NCBI GenBank assembly: GCA_020441605.1
Contig: JAGRLX010000069.1
Coordinates: 1 to 6,123, forward strand
Source of the DNA: Alphaproteobacteria bacterium
GTDB lineage: Bacteria; Pseudomonadota; Alphaproteobacteria; Rhizobiales; Aestuariivirgaceae
Direction: 5' to 3'
Length of the DNA: 6,123 nucleotides
In this document: piece after piece, positions 6,027 to 6,123 of the stretch
Position numbering within the stretch: the first letter of the stretch is position 1
Layout of the letters: each line of letters starts with the position of its first letter
Position numbers and translations under genes: made by a program
Notes under the pieces: model-generated
Databases searched by the model: none
What the model was told of the DNA's origin: nothing
The model's input: the letters and a program-made list of their open reading frames with translations, nothing else

Positions 6027-6123
6027 CTACTTGAAGCGGTAATTGATACGGCCCTTGGTCAGATCGTAGGGCGTCATTTCGACCATCACGCGGTCGCCTG
6101 CGAGGACACGGATGCGGTTCTTG
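6027..6123 (-). CDS. infA: Translation initiation factor IF-1, C-terminal part (cut by the window edge)
   Basis: The 31 codons inside the window end in a TAG at 6027-6029 and encode the C-terminal end of IF-1, including [20 protein letters not shown] and the closing [10 protein letters not shown]. This is nearly invariant in bacterial IF-1, an S1-like OB-fold protein that binds the 30S A site during initiation. The start and roughly the first 40 residues lie beyond the right edge. The open frame was too short to count as a long ORF but is unmistakable. It is the first visible gene of the operon, with maf starting 5 bases downstream. Confidence 0.95.
   Translation of the reverse strand, partial: KNRIRVLAGDRVMVEMTPYDLTKGRINYRFK

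Noticed and set aside
5416..6042. Plus-strand open frame of 208 codons opposite maf
   Set aside because: The minus strand carries all the Maf motifs in order; the plus-strand product is Gly/Asp/Arg-rich and matches nothing.

Overview
The window looks like a stretch of a GC-rich alphaproteobacterial chromosome. The evidence is codon use with G or C at most third positions, the gene order infA-maf-yacG, and family resemblances of the predicted proteins. A Rhodospirillales-like host is plausible, but the sequence alone does not fix the species. The window is almost fully coding. I see no RNA gene, insertion sequence or CRISPR array, and no gene-free stretch over 300 bases.

Left part (43-2133, minus strand): a tightly coupled two-gene transport operon. 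A small two-helix DUF4212 protein (sodium:solute symporter small subunit) is followed 12 bases later by a large sodium:solute symporter of the VC_2705 / acetate-permease-like type. The symporter's ribosome binding site overlaps the small gene's stop codon. The symporter has a canonical EF-hand-like calcium loop in its long soluble loop. Upstream of the operon lie a good candidate sigma-54 (-24/-12) promoter and an AT-rich inverted repeat at a distance suited to an activator.

Middle (2313-5129, plus strand): two genes diverge from the transporter. The first encodes a 218-residue helical protein I do not recognise. The second encodes a 698-residue multidomain protein: DEDDh 3'-5' exonuclease, tandem CBS pair, GlnD-like DUF294 nucleotidyltransferase, and its C-terminal helical partner. 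The CBS-DUF294 part resembles signalling proteins often found beside this symporter type. Here an exonuclease occupies the N-terminus, where many relatives carry a cyclic-nucleotide-binding domain. This fusion is the most interesting object in the window. The divergent layout suggests that symporter and nuclease/nucleotidyltransferase form one functional neighbourhood, with small-carboxylate uptake linked to nucleotide-based sensing. That link is inference.

Right part (5171-6123, minus strand): a compact housekeeping operon, transcribed infA (IF-1, cut by the window edge) - maf (nucleotide pyrophosphatase) - yacG (zinc-binding gyrase inhibitor). The genes are 5 bases apart or overlap by 4. 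It converges on the 698-residue gene across a 41-base gap.
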